From Mucilaginibacter sp. (GTDB taxonomy: Bacteria; Bacteroidota; Bacteroidia; Sphingobacteriales; Sphingobacteriaceae), in contig JAQBNY010000084.1 of NCBI GenBank assembly GCA_028288315.1, positions 1 through 12,957 of the forward strand: DNA of 12,957 nt. Reading direction: 5' to 3'. Both the position numbers and the translations under genes were made by a program. This document shows, piece after piece, positions 1 through 7,571 of this stretch (within the stretch, counting starts at the first letter, position 1; the number at the start of each line of letters is the position of its first letter). The notes below the pieces were generated by a model that was not told the origin of the DNA, made no database searches, and saw nothing but the letters and a program-made list of their open reading frames with translations.

Positions 1-209
1 TGAAATTTGCTTATGCTATTACATGTCATAAGGCACAGGGCGGTCAATGGGGTGCCGTGTTTGTTGATCAGGGGTATCTGACAGATGAAATGGTGAACAC
101 TGATTTTCTTCGCTGGTTTTATACTGCCTGCACCCGCGCCACTGATGAACTTTACTTAGTGAACTTTAATGATAAGTTTTTTAAGGAGAGAGTGAGTAAT
201 AAGTTTTAA
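1..209 (+). CDS. RecD/UvrD-like ATP-dependent DNA helicase, C-terminal end (partial)
   Basis: This is the 3' end of a gene that begins left of the window; the first whole codon is at 3 and the TAA stop at 207-209, giving 68 residues. The visible piece matches the C-terminal superfamily 1 helicase fold (UvrD_C_2 type). A motif V-like stretch TCHKAQGGQW at residues 7-16 is followed by a motif VI-like stretch YTACTRATDELYLVN, whose arginine is the expected ATP-contacting finger. Bacteroidetes commonly carry a RecD-like helicase of about 470 residues with this ending, acting in DNA repair or recombination; that assignment is from family knowledge. The Walker A and B motifs lie outside the window, so the subfamily (RecD2-like or other) is uncertain. 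Confidence 0.8.
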   Translation, partial: KFAYAITCHKAQGGQWGAVFVDQGYLTDEMVNTDFLRWFYTACTRATDELYLVNFNDKFFKERVSNKF

Positions 210-426
210 TTTTTGTCTTAAAGGCTTATTAATTCTACATTAGGTAAAATACTAAATGTGCTGTCTATATCTTGCGCTACTTATTAAGTTATCAATCATT
301 TGTGGTAATAACAGCTAAATACTTCTTTGACAAAATGACTGGTAAAATTTATTTTAAATGCCATTTGTTCTGAAAGTAATATGTGGCAAATGTTTTGTAC
401 GAATATAATACCGAATATAAAATACT
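210..426. other. Intergenic region upstream of clpB
   Basis: These 217 bp hold no open reading frame of note. The region is very AT-rich and contains no clear factor-independent terminator for the upstream helicase gene. Its only plausible content is the clpB promoter (see the candidate at 326-357). Confidence 0.6.
326..357 (+). promoter_or_regulatory. Candidate clpB promoter (Bacteroidetes type)
   Basis: TTTG at 326-329 is followed after 20 bp by TAttTTAA at 350-357, which fits the -33/-7 spacing but matches TAnnTTTG at only half of its last four bases. A rival candidate is TTG at 365-367 with ATgtTTTG at 390-397 and a 22-bp spacer. Neither is a full match, so the true start site is unclear. 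Confidence 0.3.
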
Positions 427-3036
427 ATGAATTTTAACAACTTTACCATAAAAGCACAAGAGGCTGTACAAAAGGCGTCAGAAATTGCAACCGGTAATCA
501 ACAGCAAGCCATTGAAACCGCACACATACTTAAAGGGCTGTTACTGGTTGATGAAAATGTTATTACTTATTTACTAAAAAAGTTAAACGTTAACCTAAAC
601 AGGTTAAATGATATATTGGATGAACAGATATCGTCTTTCCCAAAAGTAAGCGGGAGCAATGTTTATCTGTCATCAAACGTAAATTCCGCTTTACAAAAGG
701 CAACTGCCTACTTAAAGGAATTTAAAGATGAGTTTGTATCTGTAGAGCATATTCTGCTGGGTATTTTATCTGTAAATGACAAAACATCTGGTGCTTTAAA
801 AGACTTTGGTGTAAATGAAAAAGATCTGAAAAAGGCTATTGTTAGTTTGCGCGGCGATAACAAGGTGACAGACCAAAATGCCGAAGCTACTTATAACGCG
901 TTAAATAAATATGCCCGCAACCTTAATGAGTATGCAGAATCTGGCAAGCTTGATCCGGTTATTGGTCGTGACGAAGAAATTCGCCGGGTAATACAGATAT
1001 TATCGCGCCGCACAAAAAACAATCCTATTTTGGTTGGTGAACCCGGTGTGGGTAAAACTGCCATTGCCGAAGGTATTGCCTTTAGGATAATAAAAGGTGA
1101 TATACCCGAAAGCCTGAAAACCAAAACTGTTTACTCGCTGGATATGGGCGCACTTGTAGCAGGTGCCAAGTACAAAGGCGAATTTGAAGAACGCCTGAAA
1201 GCCGTTATAAAAGAAGTAATACAGAGCGATGGTGAGATAATAATGTTTATTGACGAAATACACACCCTGGTTGGGGCAGGTGGTGGCGAAGGTGCTATGG
1301 ATGCAGCAAACATCCTGAAACCGGCGCTTGCCCGTGGCGAACTAAGGGCTATAGGTGCAACAACATTGAACGAATATCAAAAGTACATTGAAAAAGATAA
1401 AGCGCTTGAACGCCGGTTTCAAAAAGTAATGGTTGATGAGCCGGATACTGCCGATGCCATATCTATTTTACGGGGATTAAAAGAGCGTTACGAGGCCCAC
1501 CACAAAGTACGGATTAGAGACGAAGCGATTATTGCATCAGTAGAGATGTCACAACGATATATAACAGACAGGTTCCTGCCTGATAAGGCTATTGATTTAA
1601 TGGATGAGGCTGCCTCTAAACTTCGTTTAGAGATGGACTCTGTACCCGAAGCTGTTGATGAACTGGAACGCCGCATTATGCAACTGGAGATAGAGCGCGA
1701 AGCTATTAAACGTGAAAAGGATGACGATAAGGTTAAGGAACTAAGTGAAGAAATAGCTAATCTATCCGCGGATCGTGATTCCTTACGTGCCAAATGGCAA
1801 GGCGAGAAGGATTTGGTTGATGGTATTAACCAAAAGGTTGAACTAATTGAAAATTACAAATTGGAAGCCGAGCAGGCCGAACGTGCAGGCGACTATGGTA
1901 AAGTAGCTGAATTACGATACGGAAAGATTGTGGAAACACAGCAGCAAGTTGAAAAGCTAAAAGCCGCCTTACTGGAAAACCAGGAAGATAGCCGCATGTT
2001 GAAAGAAGAAGTTACTGCCGATGATATTGCCGGTGTTGTTTCCCGCTGGACAGGCATCCCCGTTAGTAAAATGATACAAAGCGAGCGCGAAAAGCTACTG
2101 CACCTTGAAGAAGAACTGCACAAACGTGTAGCAGGACAGGAGGAGGCAATTGAAGCTATTAGCGATGCTATACGTCGCAGTCGTGCCGGTTTGCAGGATA
2201 AGCGCAAGCCAATTGGTTCGTTTATATTTTTAGGTACTACGGGTGTTGGTAAAACCGAGCTGGCTAAAGCACTGGCCGAATACCTTTTCAATGATGAAAA
2301 TTCATTGGTACGTATTGATATGAGCGAATACCAGGAGCGCCATTCGGTATCAAGATTAATAGGCGCCCCTCCGGGCTACGTGGGTTATGATGAAGGTGGG
2401 CAGTTAACTGAAGCCGTTAGGCGCAAGCCATACAGCGTAGTATTGTTGGATGAGATAGAAAAGGCGCATCCAGATGTGTTTAATATACTATTACAGGTAT
2501 TGGATGATGGCCACCTTACTGACAACAAGGGCAGAGTGGTGAATTTTAAGAATACTATAATCATCATGACATCTAATATCGGCTCCAATCTCATACAGGA
2601 AAATTTCCAGGGGTTAGATGATGATAACCGGGAAGAGGTAATGGCCAAAACAAAGAATGAACTGTTTAACCTGTTAAGGACAACTATCCGTCCGGAATTT
2701 TTGAACAGGATAGACGAGATCATTATGTTCACCCCATTGAGCCGTGATGAAATAACAGATATTGTTAAACTTCAGTTTAAAAAGGTACAGGAAACCCTTG
2801 CCGAAATGGGAATAACCATTGAAGCATCAGAAGAGGCGCTGGACTGGCTTGCACAACTGGGTTATGACCCGCAATTTGGTGCTAGGCCGCTGAAACGGGT
2901 TATACAAAAGAAAATTTTGAACGAATTATCAAAACAAATATTAGCTGGTAAGGTAGATAAGGACAGTAAGATAAGGCTGGATATGTTTGATAACAATTTT
3001 GTATTCCTGAATTCAGGAGTTAAGCAGGAAAGCTAA
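427..3036 (+). CDS. clpB: ATP-dependent chaperone ClpB (Hsp100 disaggregase)
   Basis: ClpB is a cytosolic hexameric AAA+ disaggregase that pulls polypeptides out of aggregates together with DnaK/DnaJ/GrpE. At 869 residues it is full length for the family. In order: a Clp N-terminal domain (about 1-145); first ATPase domain with Walker A GEPGVGKT at 204-211, pore-loop Tyr249 (AKYKGE), Walker B ending at Asp276-Glu277 and arginine fingers Arg329-Arg330; a charged coiled-coil middle domain (about 400-530) that separates ClpB from ClpA; second ATPase domain with Walker A GTTGVGKT at 603-610, pore loop GYVGY at 650-654, Walker B Asp675-Glu676 and arginine finger Arg761 (LNRID); then the C-terminal small domain. 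No ClpP-binding IGF/IGL loop is evident, as expected. The ATG at 427 begins the canonical MNFNNFTIKAQEA opening. It is preceded only by AT-rich sequence without a Shine-Dalgarno. It appears monocistronic, with a strong terminator 57 bp after the stop. Confidence 0.99.
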   Translation: MNFNNFTIKAQEAVQKASEIATGNQQQAIETAHILKGLLLVDENVITYLLKKLNVNLNRLNDILDEQISSFPKVSGSNVYLSSNVNSALQKATAYLKEFKDEFVSVEHILLGILSVNDKTSGALKDFGVNEKDLKKAIVSLRGDNKVTDQNAEATYNALNKYARNLNEYAESGKLDPVIGRDEEIRRVIQILSRRTKNNPILVGEPGVGKTAIAEGIAFRIIKGDIPESLKTKTVYSLDMGALVAGAKYKGEFEERLKAVIKEVIQSDGEIIMFIDEIHTLVGAGGGEGAMDAANILKPALARGELRAIGATTLNEYQKYIEKDKALERRFQKVMVDEPDTADAISILRGLKERYEAHHKVRIRDEAIIASVEMSQRYITDRFLPDKAIDLMDEAASKLRLEMDSVPEAVDELERRIMQLEIEREAIKREKDDDKVKELSEEIANLSADRDSLRAKWQGEKDLVDGINQKVELIENYKLEAEQAERAGDYGKVAELRYGKIVETQQQVEKLKAALLENQEDSRMLKEEVTADDIAGVVSRWTGIPVSKMIQSEREKLLHLEEELHKRVAGQEEAIEAISDAIRRSRAGLQDKRKPIGSFIFLGTTGVGKTELAKALAEYLFNDENSLVRIDMSEYQERHSVSRLIGAPPGYVGYDEGGQLTEAVRRKPYSVVLLDEIEKAHPDVFNILLQVLDDGHLTDNKGRVVNFKNTIIIMTSNIGSNLIQENFQGLDDDNREEVMAKTKNELFNLLRTTIRPEFLNRIDEIIMFTPLSRDEITDIVKLQFKKVQETLAEMGITIEASEEALDWLAQLGYDPQFGARPLKRVIQKKILNELSKQILAGKVDKDSKIRLDMFDNNFVFLNSGVKQES

Positions 3037-3093
3037 TCAATCATAAGTATGACCTATTGACTTTGTTTAAAATTTATAACTCCATCATATATT

Positions 3094-3126
3094 AAAGGAG
3101 TTGCCTAAGCAGGCAACTCCTTTTTT
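3094..3126 (+). terminator. Intrinsic terminator of clpB
   Basis: The arm AAAGGAGTTGCC (3094-3105) pairs perfectly with GGCAACTCCTTT (3112-3123) around a 6-nt loop. The nine GC-richer inner pairs are followed directly by six T residues (3121-3126) and further T-rich sequence. This is a textbook factor-independent terminator. Confidence 0.95.
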
Positions 3127-3226
3127 CTTTTTAGATAATTTTTGATCGGGCTTTTAATTAAGAGAGGGTGATTTTTATATAAAAGCTTAATAATTAATTA
3201 ACAGCATGTGTATAAAACTTTGTAAC

Positions 3227-3373
3227 TTTTTTATGAGCTTTAAACGTATAATTAAAAAATAAACAAGGGTTGTTCTGGCGTAACCGTGTTACAAATGGCG
3301 GTAAAAAGAAGTTTTAGTTCAGTTTTCGTTAATAGTGTGTAGCGGTGAAGGTAAACTTCATCGCTTTTTTTTT
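3227..3373 (+). ncRNA. Candidate small structured RNA ending in an orphan terminator
   Basis: A strong terminator at 3341-3373 sits 215 bp beyond the clpB terminator with no gene between them, so something else should be transcribed into it. Just upstream are two tight hairpins: AACAA-ggg-TTGTT (3262-3274) and GTAAC-cgt-GTTAC (3280-3292). The near-promoter AAacTTTG at 3215-3222 (one mismatch to TAnnTTTG, no clear -33) would start a transcript of about 147 nt near 3227; the 5' end is a guess. I do not recognise an RNA family. A 5' leader of the downstream gene that terminates early is the main alternative. Confidence 0.4.
3341..3373 (+). terminator. Orphan intrinsic terminator
   Basis: The arm AGCGGTGAAG (3341-3350) pairs with CTTCATCGCT (3356-3365) around a 5-nt loop, with a single G-U pair. 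A run of T residues follows to 3373. Strand is set by the T tract. No coding sequence precedes it. Confidence 0.85.
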
Positions 3374-3546
3374 GACCGCTTCGCCGGCGATTGACTGCAA
3401 AGGTGCTCGAACATAGCGATAACAGGCTATGTAATCTCAGGGTATTAAAATTAATCAGTATAATCTAATTAATAAACTAAAACAACCTTTCTGCTTTGGG
3501 GTTTAAAGGGTATAATCCGGATCACAAAAACAAAAACATCGAAAAC

Positions 3547-3891
3547 ATGAAAAATTTTGAAACCTTAGTGGATGCCACCAACGATTTAACTAAAAGAGGA
3601 TATACAGCTAATTTAAGTCTTGAAGGCGATACCATAGACGACAAATCTCAGGATGTTCATATGACTGCTGATGATTTTGAAATAGATGAATTTTATCGTT
3701 TCGAAGGACAAAGCAATCCTGCTGATATGGCTATAGTGTATGGTATCAGTTCATCAAAATACAACTTAAAAGGAATACTTGTAAATGCCTATGGTACGTA
3801 CGCTAATGACAGTTCATCGGCTATACAAGCCAAACTGCACCACCATCAGGTTAGTGATAACCTGCACGGCAGCGACAGGCCAACTCAATAA
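3547..3891 (+). CDS. Small conserved Bacteroidetes protein of unknown function
   Basis: The protein has 114 residues. It resembles a small family I remember from Bacteroidetes genomes whose members are often labelled phosphoribosylpyrophosphate synthetase. That label looks wrong here: the protein is far too short and lacks a PRPP-binding loop. Features matching the remembered family are an MKNFETL opening, an acidic FEIDEFYRFEG block (44-54), SNPAD, IVYGISS (63-69) and LKGILVNAYGTY (74-85). It is acidic, has no signal peptide or membrane segment, and ends in a polar HHH-containing tail. I chose the ATG at 3547 because it begins the family's conserved opening. An in-frame TTG at 3496 would add 17 low-complexity residues. 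It converges on the gene at 3936-4499. Confidence 0.8.
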   Translation: MKNFETLVDATNDLTKRGYTANLSLEGDTIDDKSQDVHMTADDFEIDEFYRFEGQSNPADMAIVYGISSSKYNLKGILVNAYGTYANDSSSAIQAKLHHHQVSDNLHGSDRPTQ

Positions 3892-3946
3892 GTTTGCAGT
3901 TACCGGTGAGCAGTAGGCAGTTTTATGCAAACCGCCTACTGCAAAC
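3892..3946. repeat. Repeat-built hairpin between convergent genes, possible bidirectional terminator
   Basis: The word GCAGT is iterated at 3896, 3910 and 3917, followed by inverted copies. Two overlapping inverted repeats share a right arm: GTTTGCAGT (3892-3900) with ACTGCAAAC (3938-3946), and GCAGTAGGC (3910-3918) with GCCTACTGC (3934-3942), the latter with a 15-nt loop. They cannot both form fully at once. The minus-strand gene stops at 3936-3938, so its last codons and stop come from the repeat. There is no strong T tract on either strand, so termination is inferred from position. Confidence 0.6.
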
Positions 3947-4499
3947 GTGCTAAAAGCTTACTTCCTTTTGACTGTATGGCTGGGCTACCATCGCGCATCA
4001 TAAATTGTACCTGGTTAGCTAATTCTTCGGCTACCCAATTGTAGCGTGCACTTAAATTAAACAGAGTGTCTGCAGCAAAAACCTTTACCGCAACTTTTAC
4101 TTTAGGGTCTATTATCCAGTCGAAGAATTGTTCAACAACATCATCCAGGTTAAGCACCTGTAACTTTAACTTTATGGATTCGGGCACATTGGGCGCTGTT
4201 AAATGCATCATTATGCGGGAGTACTGTCTTTTGCAACTCTCATTGCTTACATCTTTTATCCGCTCAATTAAATAATCCAAATTTTGCAGGTAGCGTTCAG
4301 GATCATATAAAATGGTGGCATCCAGCAGCCACGCAGCTCTAAAAGCAATTTGTTTATCAGAGTGAAAGGTAATATCTATCAGTTCATTTAAATCAAAATC
4401 ATGTTCTCGTAATGTAGCAGATAGCCTTTCAATAAACCCCTTGGTTATATCTGCTTTTAATTGTTTTACCAACTGTTCCTTAGTGATTTTACTATCCAT
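3936..4499 (-). CDS. HEAT-repeat-like conserved Bacteroidetes protein
   Basis: The protein has 187 residues and is predicted entirely alpha-helical and soluble. It resembles a Bacteroidetes family of about 190 residues, sometimes labelled adenylosuccinate lyase in databases (from memory). I see no lyase signature such as the SSxMPxKxN loop, and the length is less than half that of the enzyme, so that name should not be used. Recurrent amphipathic helices with HEAT/ARM-like spacing are visible: HSDKQIAFRAAWLLD (46-60, with the RAAW block), DPKVKVAVKVFAADTLFNL (131-149) and SPAIQSKGSKLLARL (172-186). Such folds usually bind proteins; no partner can be named. It is transcribed convergently with the gene at 3547 and divergently from the DUF3175 gene. 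Confidence 0.8.
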   Translation of the reverse strand: MDSKITKEQLVKQLKADITKGFIERLSATLREHDFDLNELIDITFHSDKQIAFRAAWLLDATILYDPERYLQNLDYLIERIKDVSNESCKRQYSRIMMHLTAPNVPESIKLKLQVLNLDDVVEQFFDWIIDPKVKVAVKVFAADTLFNLSARYNWVAEELANQVQFMMRDGSPAIQSKGSKLLARLQ

Positions 4500-4572
4500 T
4501 ATATAAAATAAAATTATAAAAACTTTCTCTTATCTCATTGACTTATAATTAGTATCAATATGAAATTATGTT

Positions 4573-4878
4573 ATGCCAGTAAAACAAAAAGCAAAAAAGA
4601 GGGTAAAGAAATGGTCGGCTCGGGTAACCCATACCAGTAACGCGCTCGATCTTAAAAATGATGCATTCAAATCAAAAGACCCCGAAGATATAGCCGAATC
4701 CCTAAAAGAATCGGCCGATAAAAGCAATCGGCGCAAAGGTTCGCCCTTCCAAAGTGCCATGTCTATGCTTAATTTTTATATTAACAGAGCAGGTAAAAAT
4801 CTTACAAAAACACAAAAAAAACCGTTGGAACGTGCAAAGAATAAATTACGAAAATTGTATGGCCGGGAAGAAAAATAG
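4573..4878 (+). CDS. DUF3175 family protein
   Basis: This 101-residue, strongly basic protein (Lys/Arg-rich throughout) matches what I know of DUF3175, a small family of unknown function found in many bacteria. Conserved features are KKWSARVT (12-19), ALDL, DPEDIAESLKESA (36-48), the SxRRKGSPFQSAMSMLNFYINRAGKNL region (51-77) and a C-terminal KxKLRKLYGRE block. The charge and RRK motif would suit nucleic-acid binding, but that is inference. No signal peptide or membrane helix is present. The ATG at 4573 begins the family-like basic start; the ATG at 4568 is in another frame. It is divergent from the HEAT-like gene, with 73 bp of AT-rich shared upstream sequence. Confidence 0.85.
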   Translation: MPVKQKAKKRVKKWSARVTHTSNALDLKNDAFKSKDPEDIAESLKESADKSNRRKGSPFQSAMSMLNFYINRAGKNLTKTQKKPLERAKNKLRKLYGREEK

Positions 4879-4966
4879 CGTAAATAAATTGCAACATTGC
4901 TAATTCTTCCAGCGTTTTTAGCCTTTATAAACGGATAAGAATATTATAACCTTTAAACAAAAACTA

Positions 4967-4974
4967 TACATTTG
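4967..4974 (+). promoter_or_regulatory. -7 promoter element of the M16 peptidase operon
   Basis: TAcaTTTG is a full match to the Bacteroidetes -7 element TAnnTTTG. The expected start near 4978 gives a leader of about 21 nt to the ATG at 5000. The -33 region 20 bp upstream reads TTA, not TTG, so it is a partial match. Confidence 0.65.
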
Positions 4975-4999
4975 CTGACCGTAAATTAATCGTAAATAA

Positions 5000-6268
5000 A
5001 TGGTTAAATTCAATAGATTTAAGTTAGACAATGGCCTGCGCGTTATTGTTCATGAAGATAATACTACGCCAATGGCTGTGCTAAACATTTTATATGATGT
5101 TGGCGCCCGGGATGAAGACCCCGACCAAACCGGCTTTGCTCATTTATTTGAGCACCTTATGTTTGGCGGCTCAGTAAATATTCCACACTACGATGGCCCT
5201 TTGCAGCGCGTGGGCGGGGAAAATAACGCCTTCACCAGTAACGATATAACCAACTATTACATCACCCTGCCATCAACCAATTTAGAGACTGCTTTTTGGC
5301 TTGAAAGCGACCGTATGCTAAGTTTGGCTTTTAGCGAAAAAAGCCTTGAGGTGCAGCGTAATGTGGTTATAGAAGAGTTTAAACAACGTTACCTTAACCA
5401 GCCTTACGGCGATGTTTGGTTAAGGTTAAGGCCACTGGTATATAAAAATCATCCATACCAATGGGCTACTATTGGCAAAACAATCAAACATATTGAGGAT
5501 GCCAAAATAGAGGATGTAAAAGCCTTCTTTAAAAAACATTATAACCCGCAAAATGCCATTATGGTAGTTGGCGGTAATGTAAAAACAGAAGAGGTTAAAA
5601 GGCTGGCCGAAAAATGGTTCGGGCCAATACCTGCGGGCGAGAAGTATAACCGTAATTTGCCTCAGGAAGCACCGCAACAAGAAGAGCGGCGGGAAATAGT
5701 TACTGCCAAAGTGCCTTTAAATGATGTTTACATAGCTTTTCAGATGGAAGGGCGTATGGATAAAAGTTATCATATTATTGAGCTGATGTCTGACATCCTT
5801 TCACGCGGTAACTCATCACGTTTATATAAGAGTTTGGTTAAGGACAAGCCATTGTTTAGCGAAGTGCATGCCTACATTACAGGCAGCATGGATAAAGGCA
5901 TGTTTGTACTGGAAGGTAAACCATTGGAAGGTATAAGCATTGAGCAGGCGGAAGCATCTTTATGGCAGGAACTCGAAAAAATTAAGACTGAAGAAGTACC
6001 TGCTGATGAATTAACCAAGGTGAAGAATAAAACAGAATCTACCATGGTGTTCTCAGAGATGTCGCTGTTAGATAAGGCTATGAATTTGGCAAACTACGAA
6101 CTAATGGGCGATGCCGAAGAACTTAATCATGAAACCGAAAAGTTTTTAGCTGTTACATCGGCTCAGATTAAAGAAGAGGCCAATAAACTATTCAGAAAAG
6201 AAAATTCTTCTACACTAATCTATTTAGCCGAGGGCGTAGAAGAACCTAAAGAGGTTGTTACAGATTAA
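5000..6268 (+). CDS. M16 family zinc metallopeptidase, catalytic subunit
   Basis: This 422-residue protein has the M16 (insulinase/pitrilysin, processing-peptidase-like) fold. The inverted zinc motif HxxEH is His48-Leu-Phe-Glu51-His52 within GFAHLFEHLMF, and the third zinc-ligand glutamate is one of the pair in VVIEEFKQR (Glu125/Glu126). Two halves are visible: the N-terminal catalytic domain (about 1-215) and a C-terminal M16_C domain starting near the PLNDVYIAFQM segment. At 422 residues it is the size of the short M16B type that works as a heterodimer clamshell. No signal peptide is present, so a cytoplasmic role in peptide degradation is likely; the substrate is unknown. It is followed 18 bp later by a non-catalytic homologue, forming an operon from the promoter at 4967-4974. 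Confidence 0.95.
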   Translation: MVKFNRFKLDNGLRVIVHEDNTTPMAVLNILYDVGARDEDPDQTGFAHLFEHLMFGGSVNIPHYDGPLQRVGGENNAFTSNDITNYYITLPSTNLETAFWLESDRMLSLAFSEKSLEVQRNVVIEEFKQRYLNQPYGDVWLRLRPLVYKNHPYQWATIGKTIKHIEDAKIEDVKAFFKKHYNPQNAIMVVGGNVKTEEVKRLAEKWFGPIPAGEKYNRNLPQEAPQQEERREIVTAKVPLNDVYIAFQMEGRMDKSYHIIELMSDILSRGNSSRLYKSLVKDKPLFSEVHAYITGSMDKGMFVLEGKPLEGISIEQAEASLWQELEKIKTEEVPADELTKVKNKTESTMVFSEMSLLDKAMNLANYELMGDAEELNHETEKFLAVTSAQIKEEANKLFRKENSSTLIYLAEGVEEPKEVVTD

Positions 6269-6286
6269 TGCATCAAACCATTTAAC

Positions 6287-7570
6287 ATGAGCATTTTAAA
6301 TAGAAAATTAGCGCCCGGATTTAACGGTGTAGATAATATAAACCTGATACGGCCGCAGCAAACTAAGCTGGCTAATGGCTGCAATATTTTTTCATTTAAT
6401 TCCGGCGATCAAGACTTGGTACGCATTGAATGGGTATTTAACAATTTGCGTTTCAATCCAAAGAAACCGTTGCTAAATGTAGCTGTTAACACCATGCTTA
6501 CCGAGGGTACAAGCAAATTGAATGCTGCACAAATTGCAGATAAAATAGACTTTTACGGTGCCTTTTTGCAAGTAGACTATAGCTATGATAATTCGCAGGT
6601 AACACTTTATACATTAACCAAGTATCTGAAAACAACTTTAGATGTTGTAAAGGATGTTATTACCGATTCTATTTTCCCTGAAAAAGAACTGGAAACTTAT
6701 GTGCGTAACCAACAGCAAAAGCTGCAGGTAAGTATGCAAAAGAACGATTTTGTCGCCCGTCGTGTTTTTAATAAAGCTTTATTTGGAGAAACCATTTACG
6801 GTTTGGGTGCGGAGCCAGAAGACTTTAAGTCGCTTACAAGGGAAGATATGCTGGCTCATTTTAAACTAATGTATCAGCCCTCTAACTGTACCATCATAAT
6901 TGCCGGCAAAGCCGATCCTGAAATACTGGAAGCTGTAAACCAAGCTTTTGAAGGTGCCTGGGGTGATGTTACATCACCCGCTGATATTTCACAGCCGGAA
7001 TTGGAACCATCTGCAGAACGCTTTTTTTATTCTGAAAAAGTGGATGCTTTACAATCCGCTATACGCATGGGTATGCCGTTTATAACCCGTACGCATCCGG
7101 ATTTCTCGGCTTTACAGGTTTTGAACACTGCTTTAGGTGGATATTTTGGTTCAAGACTAATGGCCAACATACGCGAAGATAAAGGCTATACCTATGGTAT
7201 AGGTTCGGGCATGACCGCATTTAAACAAACAGGCGCATTCTTCATCGCATCAGAAGTAGGTGCAGATGTTTGTAAATTGGCAGTAAAGGAAATAGAAAAA
7301 GAGATCAATCTGTTAAAAGAAAATCTAATAGATGAGAAAGAACTTTCTTTAGTAAAAAATTATATGCTGGGTTCTTTATTAGGCAGTTTGGAGAATGTTT
7401 TTTCGCATGCAGATAAGTTTAAGAACCTGTATTTTGCTAACCTTGATTACGATTATTATGATCGCTATACTCAAACCATAAAAACTATCACTGCCCCAGA
7501 ATTACAAGCCTTGGCAAATAAATACTGGAATTTTGCAGATTTTTATAAAGTTATTGTAGGAAAATATTAA
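6287..7570 (+). CDS. M16 family protein, non-catalytic partner subunit
   Basis: This 427-residue protein is homologous to its upstream neighbour but lacks the HxxEH site; the aligned position reads NVAVNTMLTEGTSK (64-77), with no His/Glu zinc ligands. It keeps the C-terminal hallmark RExKGYTYG, here Arg296 and Tyr301/Tyr303, which in M16B partner subunits contributes the conserved R/Y pair that positions substrate for the catalytic subunit. The arrangement matches known two-gene M16B systems in which one subunit holds the zinc and the other the R/Y pair. That pairing is family knowledge; complex formation here is inference. It has no signal peptide, is translated from the same transcript as the catalytic gene, and is the last gene of the operon. 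Confidence 0.93.
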   Translation: MSILNRKLAPGFNGVDNINLIRPQQTKLANGCNIFSFNSGDQDLVRIEWVFNNLRFNPKKPLLNVAVNTMLTEGTSKLNAAQIADKIDFYGAFLQVDYSYDNSQVTLYTLTKYLKTTLDVVKDVITDSIFPEKELETYVRNQQQKLQVSMQKNDFVARRVFNKALFGETIYGLGAEPEDFKSLTREDMLAHFKLMYQPSNCTIIIAGKADPEILEAVNQAFEGAWGDVTSPADISQPELEPSAERFFYSEKVDALQSAIRMGMPFITRTHPDFSALQVLNTALGGYFGSRLMANIREDKGYTYGIGSGMTAFKQTGAFFIASEVGADVCKLAVKEIEKEINLLKENLIDEKELSLVKNYMLGSLLGSLENVFSHADKFKNLYFANLDYDYYDRYTQTIKTITAPELQALANKYWNFADFYKVIVGKY

Positions 7571-7571
7571 G

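Larger units (their letters stand above)
3127..3546. other. Long non-coding stretch between clpB and the next gene
   Basis: No convincing protein gene lies in these 420 bp. The left part (to about 3225) is AT-rich and featureless. The middle (about 3227-3373) is the small-RNA candidate listed separately. The right part holds a 10-bp GC palindrome TCGCCGGCGA (3381-3390) and an inverted repeat ACATAGC/GCTATGT (3411-3417 and 3426-3432, 8-nt spacer). A 15-codon ORF (3295-3342, ATG to TAG, MAVKRSFSSVFVNSV) ends inside the orphan terminator stem; nothing supports its translation. Confidence 0.6.

Noticed and set aside
235..315. Weak inverted repeats after the helicase gene (ACATT/AATGT, GCTGT/ACAGC)
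   Set aside because: The stems are only 5 bp in very AT-rich DNA without a T tract, so they are expected by chance.
891..2732. Several minus-strand open frames inside clpB
   Set aside because: They lie antisense to an unmistakable full-length clpB and show low-complexity Ser/Arg-rich translations typical of shadow frames.
3295..3342. 15-codon ORF ending in the orphan terminator
   Set aside because: It is too short to distinguish from chance, has no Shine-Dalgarno or homology support, and the stop falls inside the hairpin. Kept only as a remark in the intergenic entry.
3398..3405. Minus-strand CACCTTTG as a promoter
   Set aside because: It has one mismatch to TAnnTTTG, no TTG at the -33 distance, and no gene on the minus strand downstream of it.
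3496..3546. Upstream TTG start extending the 114-residue protein by 17 residues
   Set aside because: The added segment is Asn/Lys-rich and unlike the family; the ATG at 3547 begins the conserved MKNFETL opening.
4066..4275. Plus-strand 69-codon ORF
   Set aside because: It is antisense to the HEAT-like gene, whose frame is longer and shows family-like motifs.
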